DNA of 64,000 nt, taken from Lactarius indigo (Eukaryota > Basidiomycota > Agaricomycetes > Russulales > Russulaceae). The notes under the pieces are model-generated. The model did not search any database. It saw only the letters and a list, made by a program, of their open reading frames with translations, and had not been told where the DNA came from. Below, piece after piece: positions 11,288-22,800 of this stretch (positions are counted from its first letter, which is position 1; every line of letters starts with the position of its first letter). The translations under genes were made by a program, and so were the position numbers. Where the stretch lies: positions 620,001 through 684,000 of the forward strand of contig JAFKAC010000031.1 of NCBI GenBank assembly GCA_025766275.1, in the 5' to 3' direction.

Positions 11288-13378
11288 ATGGCCGGCGATG
11301 GCAACTCGTTTCTCCCTCGACTCAGGTCTGTATTCTACGCTCGATTCGACGAGAAAAGGGGCACAGAAATCGCCTACCAAGTCCCCGAAGGCTTGATCAC
11401 ATCCTGTGGAGGGCCGATCTCCGGCGCAGCGTCGCCTGTCCCCTCAGGCAGCTCGCGCGCCTCCAGCCGCATCGCTTTCGTTCCACCTGAGCGATCCGAG
11501 TCCCGCGTCAAGGTCTCCCCTCAGAAGAGCACGCTCTCCTCGGCCTGTCGCACGCTATTCAACTTTGAGGATATTTCCAAGTACATCATAGCTCAGAGCC
11601 CCCTCTGCGGACGGCTCGTAACTTGCACCGCGGGAAATTATAAAGTGCTTGGGTTTCCGGTCGAGCTCATGGGAAAGTATCGACGAAACTACTTCCGTTT
11701 CAACGTTTGCTTCGTTTTCGATGCCTCGGCGGATCTGAGTTGTTATGAGCCCATCGTGCGAAAGGTGAACCGCGTCTTGACTGCGTGCGAGGTGAGCTTG
11801 CGCCTATCTTCTCTCGCCAGCAAGTATATTCTAAATTACGAAGGAAGAGTCATCGTTCCTATCGTCCTCTGAAACATCTTTCAAGATCTATGCCATCTTG
11901 GAGCAGCTTTACGAAGACTTGAACTCCTATTCGGAGACGTCTATTCCAGTAGACAATTTCAACTCCATAGAGTTGAAGATATTCCCATTCTACCCAAATC
12001 CACCTCCGGTCAAAGATTGGATGGTACCCGTGGCTCTCATCAACTTTGACAACGTCATAGAGCAAAACTGGGATCTGACGATGGCAAAGGTGCGCTTGCC
12101 CTACCCGATCATTGCCCCGTGTATTCGTCCCAAACGACATTTTAGGTCTGTCAATATATCGACGGTACTAACCACGTCGCACGAATCGCTCACCTTGCTG
12201 GCTGCGACATCAATCTGACGCGCCAGGCGATCTCACATTTGTTGTAAGGAATCCCACCTCTCACCTGCCTCAGCGACGGACTGTCGTCATGTTTAGGTAC
12301 TATCAGGTCATCATGACCGTCGATATATTTCAGTATTCGAATATGTACACACTCCGCAAAAGTGTCCAATGGCTTGCCGATGAGGTACACGTGAAAGAGG
12401 AATGTGGCCCTTATGTTATCAAGGAGGGTGCGACAAACAACCCTGCCCCTGCCTTATCGTCAAACTGACGCCTCTCGTGATCCAGGAAGGGCAATCCCGG
12501 ATTGGCCCAAGCTGCTTCACCTGTACTCGCGTATGAGACCGGGAACGACGGTCTTCGAATGGATGCAGGACCACGACGTCCGCGGTCTCGGCATCGATGT
12601 CCGTAGATTTGCCAGTTTCGGGGTCATCAAGGCACGTAGTATCTATCTTTCTCTCCGCGCGTGACCTGTGTCTCACATTTTTGAGCGCAGGGTTTCTTAC
12701 GCCGCATACATCGCTGGCCAATCCTCATCACCGATGAGGCACAGCCTGCCGAAGCCAAGACGACAACTTTACCACCGTCGCCCGTCGGCGGCCGCAAGCG
12801 CGCCACCAGCCTGACGGTACCCCCGCTCACCTCTTCCTCCTCTATGCGCCCCAAACGGCGCACCTCGGACTGCGCTACCTTCATTCGCGACCGTAAGTGC
12901 GCACTCGACGAGCGGCACCGTCTCGCTCCCGCCCCACGCCGCCGAGGCCTCACTCGGAACGCTGCGTTCGCGGGCGACGGGTCCGCCAAGCAGCCCGCAG
13001 ACCGTCCGCCCGCGCGAGGTCCGGCGCAATTCGACCGCCATGCCGGCGTCTCTATTCGAGATCGCGCAGGCGTTGGCCGCGCCTGCGGCCGAGAACCGTC
13101 TGCAGCACGTCGTGCGTCCTCGACTCTCGCGCTCGCCGTCTTCCCCTGCAATAAAGACTCAGGCGAACGGGGGCACGGTGGCACCCGCGCCTATTCTGGC
13201 GTCGCAGCCTTTGGCGTATCCGCCTGCGCTGGTATCGCTCCTCGATGGAGAGCACCACGCAGATGAACTATGCTGCCAGTTCGAAGTCGGATGGCCAACG
13301 TTAGAACGGTGGTTGGTTGCTTTAGGAGGAGGATCAGGCGATGGCGACTTTGGCAAGGTGTTGATCATTTATCGGTAG
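11288..13378 (+). CDS. NPR2: Nitrogen permease regulator 2 (GATOR1/SEACIT subunit)
   Basis: NPR2 with NPR3 forms the GATOR1/SEACIT complex that restrains TORC1 when amino acids are scarce. Exons are 11288-11791, 11844-12089, 12146-12243, 12297-12427, 12486-12631 and 12691-13378, giving about 600 residues. The longin-like N-terminus starts MAGDGNSFLPRLRSVFYA. Conserved blocks follow: FNFEDISKYII, ADLSCYEPIVRKVNRVLTAC, EQLYEDLNSYSETSIP, FPFYPNPPPVKDWMVP, HLLYYQVIMTVDIFQYSN and RRFASFGVIKGFLRRIHRWP. A low-complexity linker leads to the C-terminus ending GDGDFGKVLIIYR. The fifth intron uses a GC donor. One extra C near 12913 shifts the linker frame; downstream reading (HAAEASLGTLRSR) is clean. 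A decayed copy of the last 400 bases lies at 16459-16831. Confidence 0.93.
12632..12690 (+). other. GC-AG intron in NPR2
   Basis: Donor AAG|GCACGT and acceptor GCGCAG|GGT. Splicing here joins VIK to GFLRRIHRW in frame, as expected for NPR2. The only nearby GT (12636) puts the downstream exon out of frame. Confidence 0.8.
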
Positions 13379-13726
13379 CACGATACGTCGCGTTTACAGT
13401 ACGACGACCACGGATTTTCAACGATCTCGATCGAAGTTGGGGCGTTTGATATTTTTGCTATCTCCGGCCAAGGGGACATGTTTGTATCTTTGCGCAATAA
13501 TGGGCCGGATTATACTGCAGCAGAAATCCAAAGGTCCAGAATGGGCTTTCGAACTTAGTGATTGATTGATGCCAGTGCGCGGACTAGCCAGTTTGCGCAT
13601 GCGCACTACAGAATTGTAATATCACCTAACCTGTTCCGTAGGACGAGTACAATACGAACGGGGTGTTACTAGATACGACAGGCGGTCTTGAGTCCGATCG
13701 ATTGTGCCAGTCGTGACGATGTGACG
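13379..13726. other. Gap between NPR2 and transposon remnant
   Basis: The first 60 bases (to about 13440) are shared with the decayed copy near 16760-16830, so they belong to the duplicated NPR2 3-prime flank. The rest is unassigned and may include element end sequence. Confidence 0.5.
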
Positions 13727-13856
13727 AGAGAGAACTCGAACTCTCGTTTAGTTTTCTTTTTGCTGTAATGCCATCGCGTCCTTTTGATGAAGATTAGAGC
13801 TCGCAAACCATAGAGAACCTTGAGAACCAGAAGGGAAATGACGCTAGAGTCGTTCG
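13727..13856 (-). repeat. Left inverted arm (LTR-like) of gypsy remnant
   Basis: The reverse complement of this stretch matches 15783-15910 over almost its full length with scattered differences, including an uninterrupted block of about 30 bases (ctggttctcaaggttctctatggtttgcgagct). The two copies are in opposite orientation. Confidence 0.85.
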
Positions 13857-15782
13857 TTCTGATACTTTTTTGTCAGTGACGTCCCGAATCCGGAAATGAC
13901 CATCCCATTTCGGGTGGAGCTCCGTACCAGCTTCATGTCGACGCTTCACCAGATCTCCAATACCAAGACCTCGCTCGCGATAATATGTTGTTCACCCTCT
14001 TTCGCCATCCGGGGCTCAGCTCGGAGGCCCACCTCGTGTCGGACGCGAGCCAAATCTTGAATGCGTTCCAGGCGTGTTTGCCTGAGGAATGCGTAAGATC
14101 GCGTGTGGTGTGGTCGTGTCGACGATCCTTTCACTAGGTAAGTATGGCGATATTGGATCCCGAAGCGATGCAGGACGTTCTGCGGGGGGTAAGATAGGAA
14201 TTGTCCGTGAGGACGCTCATCGGCTTTCCGTAGGTGAAGTTGACGTATTGCAGCGTCTTGGCGACGGCGTTGCTGGACCTCTGGGATCGCAAAAGTGATC
14301 GTCCAATCCGTTCCAAGGTCCGTCCTAGTAGATGGGTGGCGATTGCCTTTGAGCATTTTCGGGAACGGTCCTACGAAGTCCCCAAGTGTCCAAGGTCACC
14401 ATGAACTCCGAGTCGCCACATGGCCTCCTTGGCCGCTTCCTATGTGATGGGAATTTCGACGTCATTTTCCTCTCCCCAGCGGTTTCTGGATCTTCTTGCG
14501 GAGAGTGTCGCACTTCAGCAGGTGAGGCCCATTTCCGACTAGTCGCCGAAGTCTTCCTCCTCGCCAGCAGACGTCTCTTTGTATTCGGCGAACGTCTCGA
14601 AGACTGACACTATGGTCTCGTCCATCCCCCAATGGACCCATCGGCGCAGCGAAGAGTGGCCTTAAGGTCTCGGAGTCGGGTACGTCCGCGTATCCCTTCC
14701 TTCGCGAGAGAGCGTCGGCCACTAGCTGATGCTTTCCGGCCTATAGATGATTTCCGTCGAAGTGGGAAATATCAGTTAACAAAACGCGCAAAACGTCGGA
14801 CGAGGTTCTTTTGCGTCAGGAAGTATTTGAGGTATTTGTGGTCGGCAGGTACGAGGATCGGAGGCCCCTCAATATATCCTCTCCACTTCTGATTGCGAGC
14901 ATCTCGCGTTTTTGGGCCGAGTATCTTTGTTCCGTAGACATCATGCGTCGTGTTTCGAAGGCAATAGGGCGTAAGTCTTTTTCTTTGAACTTAAAGCGCT
15001 CTTTTTGTTCACCAGCTCCCGCCCCCTCCTTCGACACAGCAAACGTAGCACCAATTTGCTGAAGCACTGCGCCAAGACGGTTCCTAGAAGCGTCCATATC
15101 TATGACGAAATGGTGCCAGGGATTGAGATGAATGAGCAAGTCAGCCGATGTAGGTACTTCCTTCAGCTGCCAAACCGCGACGTACCGTCTTTCTTGGGAC
15201 CGGGAGGAGCGGGGAGGACCAGGGTGAGTCCGATGGCTCGATAACTCCTCCCTCCAGACCTTCCTCGGTAAAGGCCTCATACTCCAGAGGCGTGAGCGGT
15301 CGTCCATACCTCCTTAGCGGCTTCGCGTCTCCCGTGTTAATTACATGAACCCACTTCCGGAGGAGTAGAAAGCCCACCTTTTCTTCGAACGCGCCAGGTA
15401 AAGTCTCCTTCACGATCTTAACGCGTTCGCTGAAAGCCTTCCTTCGAAGATCCCGGTTGCATTGGTCCCATCGTTCGTCCAGGTCGATCCCTCTCCCCGA
15501 ACTTCAGTCGCCTTCGTGAGCATAGTAGAGGAGCTCAGGGTGGCCAGGCCTCCTGATGTTTGAAGCAAAGGAGCCACGCGAGTTTGGACAAACAGCTTCG
15601 GTAAGCCCGCCCTATCCTTCGCAAGAATGGGCTTGATAAGTGAGACAGCATCCCCTCTTCAGGATGAGTGAAGTCAGTATGCGTCGTCGTCCCACCTCGG
15701 TCGGGCTTCGTGCCTCTTGAGCCAAGCTTGTCCCAAGAGCAAGTCATGGCGGAAAGCGTCCTCCTAGCACATACCCAACTGG

Positions 15783-15910
15783 CGAACGACTCCTAGCGTT
15801 ATTTCCCCTTCTGGTTCTCAAGGTTCTCTATGGTTTGCGAGCTCGAATCTTCACCAAAGGGACTGCGATGGCACTACAACAAAAGAAAACCAGACGAGAG
15901 TTCTCTCTCA
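15783..15910 (+). repeat. Right inverted arm (LTR-like) of gypsy remnant
   Basis: This is the inverted partner of 13727-13856. Beyond about 15910 the similarity stops; the next bases contain a TATATA stretch (about 15918) that could be an LTR promoter remnant. Confidence 0.85.
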
Positions 15911-16049
15911 CCCCCTTATATACTTGCTAGTCACAAGATCACACTGAGTCTCTAGTCTTGTTCACAATGCGGAGTTGCGGCATTACCAGAACAGAAGGCC
16001 CCTGTCTCTGACACATGACCTTGGTCCTACCAATTGGCATTGGGTGCCT

Positions 16050-16300
16050 GTTTACTGCCTTTCTCAGGGGCCGACTTCGCTTCTCTAGACCTATTGATCA
16101 TCTCTTACGACAGCATTTGCGTGCTGGGCAACGGCAAAATCGCTGAATTTGACGTCCCAGAGGTTCTCTATGGACAGGACGGAATTTTCCGCGGGATGTG
16201 CGAGCGCTCGAGCATCACACCCGCCGTGCATGCTCGAAAAGAGCGGGAGGCTGGCGACAGGATTGCGTGGCGGGGCACCCGACGAGCCATAATACACTAG
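16050..16300 (+). pseudogene. Orphan C-terminal tail of an ABC transporter (ABCC type)
   Basis: The stretch encodes YDSICVLGNGKIAEFDVPEVL and DGIFRGMCERSSIT, which match the very end of MRP/ABCC-type ABC transporters: the last strand of the second nucleotide-binding domain (SYDSICVL, GKIAEFD) and the C-terminal GIFRGMCERS helix. No Walker A, signature or membrane segments occur upstream; the stretch directly follows the gypsy remnant. It is therefore a truncated gene copy, probably moved or cut by rearrangement. Confidence 0.75.
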
Positions 16301-16458
16301 GGACTAGTGGTTTCGGAAGGGCCCGATGGTAGCATCGTTTTCATTATGTATCAGTATTTAGCTATACGTATTTATAACTTTGTTCTGGCGTGAGCCAATT
16401 CGAACGCAGGGTGGATCTGGCGTTTGGCGAAGACAGCGGTCATGGGTGTAGGAACGTC

Positions 16459-16831
16459 GAGATCGCGCAGGCATTGACTGCGGCGGTGGGTCCTTCTGCA
16501 GTACGTCGTGCATCCGAGACTCTCGTGCTCGCCATCACTCCGACCCAGACGAACGGGGGCGTGGCGGCTTCCACGCCTGGATCCGGCGTCGCAGCCTTTG
16601 GCATATCCGCCTGCGCTGGTACCACTCCTCGACGGCGAGTACCGTTGTGCTGCCAGTTTGAGGTTGGAATGGCCAACGTTAGAATGCTGGCTGATTACTG
16701 TAGGAGGGTCAGGGGATAGCGACTTTGGGAATGTGTTGCAGTGATCGTTTATCGGTAGCACAAGTATGTAACGATACGCCAAGTGTACTGATTAGACCAC
16801 GGATTCTCAACGATCTCGATTGTGAGAAGTC
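16459..16831 (+). pseudogene. Decayed duplicate of the NPR2 3-prime end
   Basis: Aligns by eye with 13061-13440 in the same orientation, covering the last NPR2 exon, its stop and about 60 bases of 3-prime flank. Shared blocks include gagatcgcgcaggc, cgaacggggg, cgtcgcagcctttggc, tatccgcctgcgctggta, ggccaacgttagaa and tttatcggtagcac. Many substitutions and small gaps break the frame, and no upstream NPR2 exons are present. It is a partial, non-functional copy, separated from the true gene by the gypsy remnant and the ABC tail. Confidence 0.85.
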
Positions 16832-17104
16832 GGAGCTACTCGACAAGAACCACAAGGACCGTTCGCCAAAATGCATTGCACAACAATTCTATATTCCATT
16901 CAGGCCTGTACCATATACGATGCAGAATATTCGAGTAGAATATGATATGGCGACAGGGCGTTGCTCACCGATCACCTCAATGTTTACCAAATACATACAT
17001 TTCATTGACGACGTTCTTGTCAAGTACAACAAAACAACACGCAGAGTCTGTACCTTATCTTTTTGATCTTTCTTCTTCGTAACCCACTGTAGAAAATCTA
17101 ATGC

Positions 17105-19860
17105 CTAGAGAGCCTTGACCAAGGGGGACACTACCTCACCACCCTTTGCCTTGTAGAAATCAACGACCTTCTTCCCAACAAGAGCGATGTCTGTAGAATA
17201 GTGAGATCCGACCCACTTGGACCTTGGAAGAGAACGTACTGTTGCCAGTTATACCGAACTTTTCGTACACCTGTTTGTAAGGGCCGGATGCACCCCAGGC
17301 GGGCAGACCATATTGCTCGTGGCTGTATTTTGCCCAACCAATGGTCTGTAAGCGCCTTCGTCAGCAGCCTCATATGTTTAGATACTGTGGCACCCTCTTA
17401 CCGAGAGCGCCTCGAGCGACAGAATCGGCGCGCCGCTGCGTAGCACGCTGAGCCGGTATTCCTGCGGCTGTTGATCAAACACGAGCCAGCAGGGCAGCGA
17501 TACGACGCGTGTCTTGATGCCCTGCGACCTGAGCTTACTGGCAGCCTCCAGCGCGATGCTGACCTCCGAGCCGGTTGCCACGATGGTCAAGTCCTCGCCC
17601 TGCTCCTCGTGCACGACGTATCCGCCCTTTGCGGCATGTTCGATGGTCGAGTTCTCGAGGTTAGGCAGGTTCTGTCGGGAAAGGGAAAGGATCGACGGGG
17701 TCTCGGTCGACCGGATCGCGACGAGGTAAGCGGCTGAAGTCTCGTTACCATCCGCAGGACGCCAGAACGCGACGTTGGGCGTCGCGCGGAAGTGGGCTGC
17801 CGTTTCGACGGGCTGATGTGTGGGACCGTCCTCGCCAAGACCGATGGAGTCGTGAGTAGCTGGGGGCCGATACATTATTAATCGCCGAAATTACCGTCAC
17901 ACATAAAGAGATGTACGCACCGACCCAGATGACTTGATGCCTAGAAAGAGCAGACAGGCGTACTGCGCCAGCGGCGTATGACACAAAGTTGAGGAAGGTC
18001 CCGATAAACGGTATGATACCCCCATAGGCAGCGAGGCCATTGGCAATTGCACCCATTCCGTGCTCGCGGACACCATAGCGAATGTAAGTGCCCTTGTAGC
18101 TTCCGAGTCCTGTATTCTGGGGCTGGAAGTCGACCGAGCCTTTAACCTTTGTCAAGTTGCTGCCCGTCAGGTCTGCAGAACCGCCAAGGAGGTCCGGAAG
18201 AGCCGGAGTGAGCGCAGTGAGTGCAATTTCGGACAGCTTGCGGGAGGCCTGCGCTGGGTCACTTGACTTGTACACCGGGAGCGACTTCTCCCAGCCAGCA
18301 GGGAGCTTGCCGGAGATCCGGCGTGTAAGTTCGGCATGCTCGTTGGGATAGCTCTTTCCATAAGAACCAAGAAGAGAGTGCCATTGTTCCTCGAGCGCGG
18401 CTCCACGCTTGCCGATCACTGACCAGGCTGCATAGACCTCATCTGGAATTTGGAAGGCTGCACCTGGGTTAAATCCGACCTTTGTCTTGAGTGCCACGAT
18501 GTCGTCGGCCTTCAAAGCTGCCTGGATATTGAGTATTTAGGAGCGTGGTAAGATATAAAGCACCTACGAGCGCCATGGACACCATGGGTGCCCTGTTCCC
18601 TTGAACCGTATCCAATAGTAGTGGTAAGACGGATGAGCGTTGGCTTGTTCTTCTCGCGGCGTGCCTCGGCGATCGCGTTGTAAATGCCCTCTAAGTCACT
18701 GCAGCCGAATTAGAGCAAGTAAGCCAGATATATGCTGCGTGATTTACTGGTCACCATCTTTGACGTGTAGGACCTGCCAGCCATATGCCAGGTAACGCTG
18801 CTCAACGTTTTCAGTGAAGGAAACGGCAGTGTTACCGTCGATGGAAATATCTAGAGATCATACTTCAGCACGGTTTGAGACAACAGAAAGACCGCAACGA
18901 ACGGTTGTCATCCCAGATCTATAAAACAGGTTAGAAAGAGTTTGAAATTAGATGGAAGAACTTACAGCAATAAGGTTTCCAAGTTGCAGGTGTCCTGCAA
19001 GACTGCTCGCCTCACTAGAGATACCTTCCATCAGGCAGCCATCCCCAAGGAATACTATTCGGCAAGGAGTCAGTGAAAGCCCATGCATTTATTTGCTGTA
19101 TGCCGACCATATGTGTAGTTGTTGAGGAGGTCGAAGCCATCTTTGTTGTAAATAGCCCCTAGATGGGCCTGTGCGATCGCCATCCCAACAGCATTAGAGA
19201 TACCTTGACCGAGAGGTCCTGTGGTGACCTCGACACCTGAAAGATATACGAAGGATGGGTGCGCAATTCATGATAGTAATCAATGCTCCTGACCGTCAGT
19301 ATGGCGAGCCTCGGGGTGACCAGGAGTCAGAGAGTCAATCTGGCGGAATGCTTTAAGATCATCGAGAGAGAGCTTATAGCCCGAGAGATGAAGGACGATG
19401 TATAGAAGAGCACAGCTGTAGAGGATTAGCTTTCTTATACGAGCGCGAGCAATGAGTAGGCCTACGCGTGACTGGAGATAAGATCAAGGAATAGTTAGAC
19501 ATCCGTGAGAAGTATCAAAGTGAAAGAAGTCATACCCGTTGGAAAGGACAAAGCGATCGCGGTTGAACCATTTTGAACTCTTTGGGTTGGCATTGAAAAA
19601 ACTAATGCCAGGACGTATGAAGAGGAGGAACTCGGTACGATAGCATATACCGACCGAGTGAAGAGGACCTGGGTTACAGGGGCCATTCCCATCGGTGCAC
19701 CTGGAGGGGCCCAGACAGATCAGGAGAGCTTCGGATTGGCATCTCGACATCTAGACTGACCCGGGTGACCCGAGTTTGCTTTTCCGACAACATCCGCAGC
19801 GAGAGTGCGGATGGTAGCGATAGAGGTTGCATCAGCTGGAGAAGGGACGAAGTTGGACAT
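17105..19860 (-). CDS. TKL1: Transketolase
   Basis: Thiamine-diphosphate enzyme of the pentose phosphate pathway that moves two-carbon units between sugar phosphates. About 14 exons run from [13 protein letters not shown] at 19860 to SPLVKAL at 17105. Landmarks are [26 protein letters not shown], the ThDP-binding [13 protein letters not shown] followed by [29 protein letters not shown], the Pyr domain with [13 protein letters not shown] and [16 protein letters not shown], and the C-terminal [15 protein letters not shown]. All introns read as GT..AG and I find no frame error along 2.7 kb, which makes it a clean contrast to several neighbours. The exon holding only the HA dipeptide region is very short. 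It would be a cytosolic housekeeping enzyme. Confidence 0.97.
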
Positions 19861-22800
19861 GGTTGGGAGAAGAGACGAGGGGAGTCGGGGTTGGTTACAA
19901 AGGCAGGAACGAACGAGATATATAGCGAGTTGGATAGAGATGAGGCAGTGATGAGGCGTATCCTCCGATTTACCCGGTCCGACTTTACCCACAAACGGGT
20001 TGACATGCACCCACAATCTTCCGAAAAGAGGATCGGTGAATTATCGTCTCTGTTCGCTTTAAGGAACCCTATCTCACCCGTCAATTGTAGCGTGCAGGGA
20101 ACTCTTCGATGCACTCCAACTTTGTCATGCTGACGTCTGGGCCAAGTGGACTGGTGGATGCAATCAAGTGAAGCGTGAGCTGAACAAGTGCTTACACAAG
20201 GAGGTATGCCTGATTCGCTGGCCTGATTAGTCCCCTTTTGTTCACTCGTTCCCATCTAGTCCGTTGCACGCGCCGCAAGAAATAGGGAGGAGGCAAAGTT
20301 ACGAAATGCACGGAGGGAGAAAGCGCTCCGAGAACTGCACGAAAATGACTAACTTGCGCCTTTCGTCCTATTGCTTACCACACTCTCAATTAATACGCTC
20401 CGCAATGTTGTCAGCCTGTCCCTACTACCCTTGAGATACAGTATAATACAGCCACGCAACCACCACTGTAAGCAAACCCATTCTCGGGCTTTGATTGGCT
20501 TGATTTCGAAGACATCGGAGGGTTCTCTTGGGTACAGCGCGCTAAATAGACACTGGAACGTTCATTGGATAGAGACGAACGCTCACTGTCTCATTCGTTC
20601 AGAAGCGGTTCTTTTCCCAACGGAACTCCGCTTTCGCCTTCTATCATTCCATGAACGTCCATGATTCCGTTCCGAGTTGCGGCCTTCGGCTTCTGCCCCC
20701 GCCACATGTGTCATTGCGTGACCTTCCTCTGTGGGTCCACGCGTGAGATCCTTTGTGGTGCTTTCCCTTGATCAGCGTTTGAGATAAGAACGAGAGTGTT
20801 GCACACAGTCGATGGGCGAAATGCGTTGAATGGGGACCTAACGAAGGTCGCGGAGGTGGCACCGGAAGAGCGCTCCGGTGTGTGTTGACCCACCTCACCT
20901 CGTCGGCCAACCACGGTCATTTGCACAGCCCCACTAACATCACCATACCCAAGCACACGCAATATACCCCGCATCAAGCCTATGAGGGAAAGTCGGGCCT
21001 GAGATGAGTATTTTGTATTTTGGCTTATATGCTCACGTTAGACTGCGGGCCTGCAGGAACACTCATCCATGCACATACTCACATTCACAACCCCGTCGTT
21101 ACTACATCTCAAGACGCTACTGCCGCGGTACATGGCCACCCATGTGCAGCGCAGTCAGCGGGAAGCCTCGAGCTATTACTACGCACGCACAACCTCGGAG
21201 CCACTTCTGGGACCACTAAGACGACACCACCATGACGGGTAGTTATTCACACATTACTCGACCCAGCAGGGTACTGTACTGTGTAGTACATTCATGGATC
21301 AATCCGTACCTACAACACACTATCTTTCTTGTCCAATGTACCAGAGGTGTCTCACCCTTTTAGCACAGACTAGCCTCGACGACCTTTTGAAAGGTACTTG
21401 GCTTCTAAAGGGGCCAAAACCTTCCAAGCTTCTGCTTCTGCACCTTTGCCAGTGACAAAAGGGTCCAAAAGCTGATTTGTAATTTCACTGAAAGTTACAA
21501 GCCCTTAGACAACAAAATTGTCTCTATTTTGAGTGACTTGGGCGGTCGCTCTGGACTCCCATTCGAAAATGCAAACAACTGCGTAGTATCGACGTTACAT
21601 ATATATCGAGCTAATCTGCGTCGGACGACTTGTGACATGTGACCTGACATTGACGTCATGGGGATGAAAGAAATGCTGCTGTGGCATAGTACCTTGTGTT
21701 GTACAGTACAGTAGCTGTCAGGTCATTGTGTCGAGCCACTTGTCGAGTCATCGAGCCACGGCACCACGCGGAGTGCGATCGCTTTGAATGCGGCATTTGA
21801 AATCTGAAAAGGGAAACACGACGAACAACTGACGAACCCCAAACGTATTTACGGACTTCCCACCGGCGCTGATGGCCCTAAGGATGTGGAGCTTTTTTCT
21901 TCACGTGAGCACCCAAGGATTACAGACACGCGAAGGCAGAGGAAAGGGCACCCAAAGCGTGCCGCAGCAATAGATCGGACTGCGTGCCCAACATCCACTC
22001 TTTTTCTTGGACAAACAATTCACGAGGAAGTCGCAATCTTAGGGTTTCCGCTAGGTATGCATGAGGGGGTGTACTTTATGCGAGGGGTGTGCCGTGGTGT
22101 GGGAGAAACCGGTCATGGTAGTTCTAGAAGGGTCGCCCAACATCCCTACATTTCATATCCGACAAGTATCACCCAGCCCAGGTCGCCGCCTACGCCGCTT
22201 GATCTCTTAAGACTCTCACCAGTAACAGGTTTACTTAGGAGCCCTAAAAATATCTCGGGTATACAAATGCAGTAAGTCAAAAGAGAATGAATGGGCCATT
22301 GCCATCGTACCTTACACGTTGTTATTATTTGGGTTTGTTCATATTCTCACCCATATGGGTTTGAACCGAGAGTCGTTTCACGGGGTCGCCACCTGTATAT
22401 ACTGTTAGCTTCAAGTTCTCCCGTCGCACTAAAAGGCCCACCAGAGCACGTGATCCCTGCACGTTGTCCCTTTCCACAACCTACAACATATTGTGATCGT
22501 CGTGGGCCTAGACCCCCATTATCCGTCACGTTTCTGCTCCTGAAAGTCGTCGTGCGTGCTGCCACGACGGACTTCTGGTTTTCCCTCTTTGTTCCTAGAA
22601 AACAGGGGTTACATACAGTGTTGGCAGAGTTCGATAACCCACAACACACACCGGATCGTGAGAGGGCATCTTGTAATGTGTCAATGGGAAATTGAGCGAA
22701 TGCCTAGAATTTGACGCGCTATGAGTCCTTCAGCTAATGATTTTGGATGGTACGATCCAATGCTGTCACGCCTTCAGTTGCATCAGGCACGACTCTCAGC

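Larger units (their letters stand above)
13727..15910 (-). mobile_element. Degraded Ty3/gypsy retrotransposon fragment
   Basis: On the minus strand, pol pieces appear in the expected order. Reverse transcriptase lies at about 15410-15200 (PLTPLEYEAFTEEGLEGG, IEPSDSPWSSPLL). RNase H follows at about 15110-14860 (FVIDMDASRNRLGAVLQQ, LRPIAFETRRMMSTEQRYS) and 14720 (MADALSRRKGY). Integrase-region scraps are at about 14500-13950, including RIQDLARVRHE. The frame is broken repeatedly. The unit is about 2.2 kb against the usual 5-6 kb, and the core integrase, gag and most of protease are missing or unreadable. It is flanked by inverted rather than direct copies of one repeat, so it is not a simple intact element. 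It cannot move by itself. Confidence 0.8.

Noticed and set aside
13727..15910. Intact LTR retrotransposon with direct LTRs
   Set aside because: The terminal copies are inverted, core domains are missing and frames are broken.
21260..21720. Terminal inverted repeat element based on tactgtactgt runs
   Set aside because: Matches are about 11 bases and of low complexity, with no further structure.
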